This document shows, one piece after another, positions 62,496 through 64,000 of a stretch of 64,000 bases of DNA. The DNA is from Thermoactinomyces vulgaris (GTDB lineage Bacteria; Bacillota; Bacilli; Thermoactinomycetales; Thermoactinomycetaceae). The translations under genes were made by a program, and so were the position numbers. The notes beneath the pieces are model-generated. The model was not told the DNA's origin and did not search any database. It saw only the letters and a list, made by a program, of their open reading frames with translations. Numbering within the stretch: the first letter of the stretch is position 1; every line of letters starts with the position of its first letter. The DNA lies in contig NZ_REFP01000007.1 in the NCBI RefSeq assembly GCF_003688725.1, positions 416,900-480,899 of the forward strand, in the 5' to 3' direction.

Positions 62496-64000
62496 GTGCA
62501 CCTCGAGCAGATTAATTCGCCAGATGAATTAAAAAAATTACCTGTGGAAGAACTTCCGAAATTGGCGGAGGAAATCCGCCGGTTTCTCATTGAAAGTTTG
62601 TCGAAGACCGGAGGACATTTGGCCTCCAATTTGGGTGTGGTGGAACTGACGATTGCCCTTCATTATTTGTTTGACAGTCCCAGAGACAAAATTTTGTGGG
62701 ATGTCGGCCATCAGGCTTATGTGCATAAAATTTTGACGGGCCGCCGGGAAATGTTTTCCACTTTGCGACAGTACAAAGGGTTGTGCGGTTTTCCGAAGAT
62801 GAGAGAATCGGAGCATGACTGTTGGGAAACCGGACACAGCAGCACATCCTTGTCTGGGGCGATGGGGATGGTTGCGGCCCGGGATTTGAAAGGGGAAGAC
62901 TACAAAGTCATCCCGGTGATCGGGGATGGAGCCCTGACTGGCGGCATGGCTTTGGAAGCACTCAACCATATCGGGGAATCCCAAAGCGATATGATCGTCA
63001 TTTTAAATGACAATGAAATGTCCATCAGCCCGAATGTCGGTGCCATTCACAATCATTTGGCCCGTCTTCGCACAAACAAAAGCTATAACAAGATGAAAGA
63101 CGAAATCCAGCATCTTTTGAAGAAGATTCCGACCGTCGGCGTGCCTTTCGCCAAAACATTGGAAAGAATAAAAGACAGTTTGAAATATTTGGTGGTATCC
63201 GGAGTCTTTTTTGAACATCTGGGCTTTACTTATATCGGGCCGGTAGACGGCCATCAATTGGATGAATTGATGGAAAGCCTGCGTTTGGCCGGCAAGACCA
63301 AAGGGCCGGTGTTGGTCCATGTCATCACGAGAAAAGGATACGGGTATAAGCCCGCTGAAGATGATTCCGTTGTGTACCACGGAGTCGGAACGTACAAAAT
63401 TGAATCCGGTGCTTTTCAAAAGAAAGCAGGAGGTCCTCCGAATTACCCCTCGGTTTTTGGAAAAACCCTGGTGAAGCTGGCTGAAAAAGACGAGCGCATT
63501 GTCGCGATCACCCCGGCGATGCTGACCGGTTCCAAATTGGAAGCTTTTCAGAAAAAGTTTCCGCAGCGTTGTTTTGATGTGGGAATCGCGGAACAACATG
63601 CCGTCACTTTTGCCGCAGGCCTTGCAACCCAAGGGATGAAACCGGTGCTCGCCATTTATTCCACCTTTTTGCAAAGAGGTTATGATCAACTGGTTCACGA
63701 CGTTTGCCGGCAGAACCTGAATGTGGTTTTTGCAGTGGATCGGGCCGGATTTGTCGGTGAAGATGGGGAAACCCATCAGGGGATTTATGACATCGGATAT
63801 ATGCGCAGTCAGCCGAACATCGTGATCATGATGCCAAAAGATGAAAATGAATTGCAGCACATGATCCATACGGCCGTCCAATACAACGACGGGCCTGTCG
63901 CCGTCCGGTACTCCAAAAGCGCCGGGGTCGGGGTTCCCATGGATGATGAATTGAAGTTGTTGCCCATCGGGAAAGCGGAAGAGGTGAGACCCGGAAAGGA
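62496..64000 (+). CDS. dxs: 1-deoxy-D-xylulose-5-phosphate synthase (partial, 3' end cut)
   Basis: It condenses pyruvate and glyceraldehyde 3-phosphate with thiamine diphosphate, the first step of the MEP isoprenoid pathway. 501 codons are in the window; the full protein is about 630 residues. The frame from GTG at 62496 reads through [33 protein letters not shown], the ThDP motif [16 protein letters not shown] ending in [23 protein letters not shown] and the transketolase-type [21 protein letters not shown] lies 8 nt before the GTG. Its 5' leader adjoins the noncoding RNA. Confidence 0.97.
   Translation, partial: MHLEQINSPDELKKLPVEELPKLAEEIRRFLIESLSKTGGHLASNLGVVELTIALHYLFDSPRDKILWDVGHQAYVHKILTGRREMFSTLRQYKGLCGFPKMRESEHDCWETGHSSTSLSGAMGMVAARDLKGEDYKVIPVIGDGALTGGMALEALNHIGESQSDMIVILNDNEMSISPNVGAIHNHLARLRTNKSYNKMKDEIQHLLKKIPTVGVPFAKTLERIKDSLKYLVVSGVFFEHLGFTYIGPVDGHQLDELMESLRLAGKTKGPVLVHVITRKGYGYKPAEDDSVVYHGVGTYKIESGAFQKKAGGPPNYPSVFGKTLVKLAEKDERIVAITPAMLTGSKLEAFQKKFPQRCFDVGIAEQHAVTFAAGLATQGMKPVLAIYSTFLQRGYDQLVHDVCRQNLNVVFAVDRAGFVGEDGETHQGIYDIGYMRSQPNIVIMMPKDENELQHMIHTAVQYNDGPVAVRYSKSAGVGVPMDDELKLLPIGKAEEVRPGK

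Noticed and set aside
1-64000. CRISPR arrays, tRNA genes, insertion sequences or prophage genes
   Set aside because: I found no direct-repeat arrays, cloverleaf-type sequences, transposase motifs or phage structural genes on reading both strands; short tRNA-like structures could still escape a visual search.

Overview
The window is about 64 kb of chromosome from an endospore-forming Firmicute of the order Bacillales. It contains the complete spoIIIAA-AH operon, an H-type small acid-soluble spore protein gene behind a sigma-G-type promoter, a phosphosulfolactate synthase (a spore sulfolactate enzyme) and many genes in the order known from Bacillus subtilis. The B12-dependent ribonucleotide reductase, frequent GTG/TTG starts, intermediate GC content and a probable OLE-type RNA between ispA and dxs suggest a thermophilic or otherwise extremophilic lineage, possibly Thermoactinomycetaceae. 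That placement is inference; no rRNA gene is present. I saw no tRNA genes, insertion sequences, prophage or CRISPR arrays.

Layout. 0-5.4 kb: typA (cut by the left edge) and a heterodimeric BmrC/BmrD-type ABC exporter. 5.4-13.4 kb: an SASP gene, an HD-domain dNTPase, a cystine-type ABC transporter whose binding-protein gene is separated from its permease and ATPase genes by zwf and a cyclase-family hydrolase, and a methyltransferase. 13.4-20.3 kb: yqhG-yqhH facing away from a tandem glycine riboswitch that controls gcvT-gcvPA-gcvPB. 20.3-27.4 kb: a small candidate gene, a ProP-like transporter, glcT, a RAT/terminator leader with ptsG, a sugar-nucleotide-type reductase and lipM. 27.6-37.8 kb: a membrane-anchored pseudokinase-like protein, D-amino acid transaminase, nrdJ behind two NrdR boxes, a metallophosphoesterase, hutH, a small beta-sandwich-like protein and an FMN reductase. 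37.8-43.8 kb: mntR, patatin yqhO, yqhP, yqhQ, a secreted papain-like protein, an Xaa-Pro peptidase and efp. 43.8-49.4 kb: a YpgR/CvfC-like HEAT protein, then a minus-strand block of two MFS exporters, a 38-codon candidate leader ORF, a DUF441 protein and phosphosulfolactate synthase. 49.5-64 kb: a zinc-ribbon protein, spoIIIAA-AH, accB-accC-yqhY, nusB, folD, xseA-xseB-ispA, a long structured noncoding RNA and dxs (cut by the right edge).

How the genes work together. GcvT, GcvPA and GcvPB make up the T and P components of the glycine cleavage system. LipM supplies octanoyl groups for the lipoylated GcvH, which is encoded elsewhere. FolD continues the one-carbon flow. GlcT, the RAT element and PtsG form a glucose-induced antitermination circuit. 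SpoIIIAA-AH builds the channel between mother cell and forespore. AccB and AccC feed fatty acid synthesis, and IspA and Dxs feed isoprenoid synthesis.

The observations most worth following up are the structured RNA between ispA and dxs (OLE candidate with no adjacent oapA), the pseudokinase-like membrane protein at 27.7 kb, the self-contained 38-aa ORF placed before an attenuator-like hairpin and an MFS exporter at 46.4-46.7 kb, the correctly spaced NrdR boxes before nrdJ, and the sporulation sigma-factor promoters before the SASP gene and spoIIIAA.
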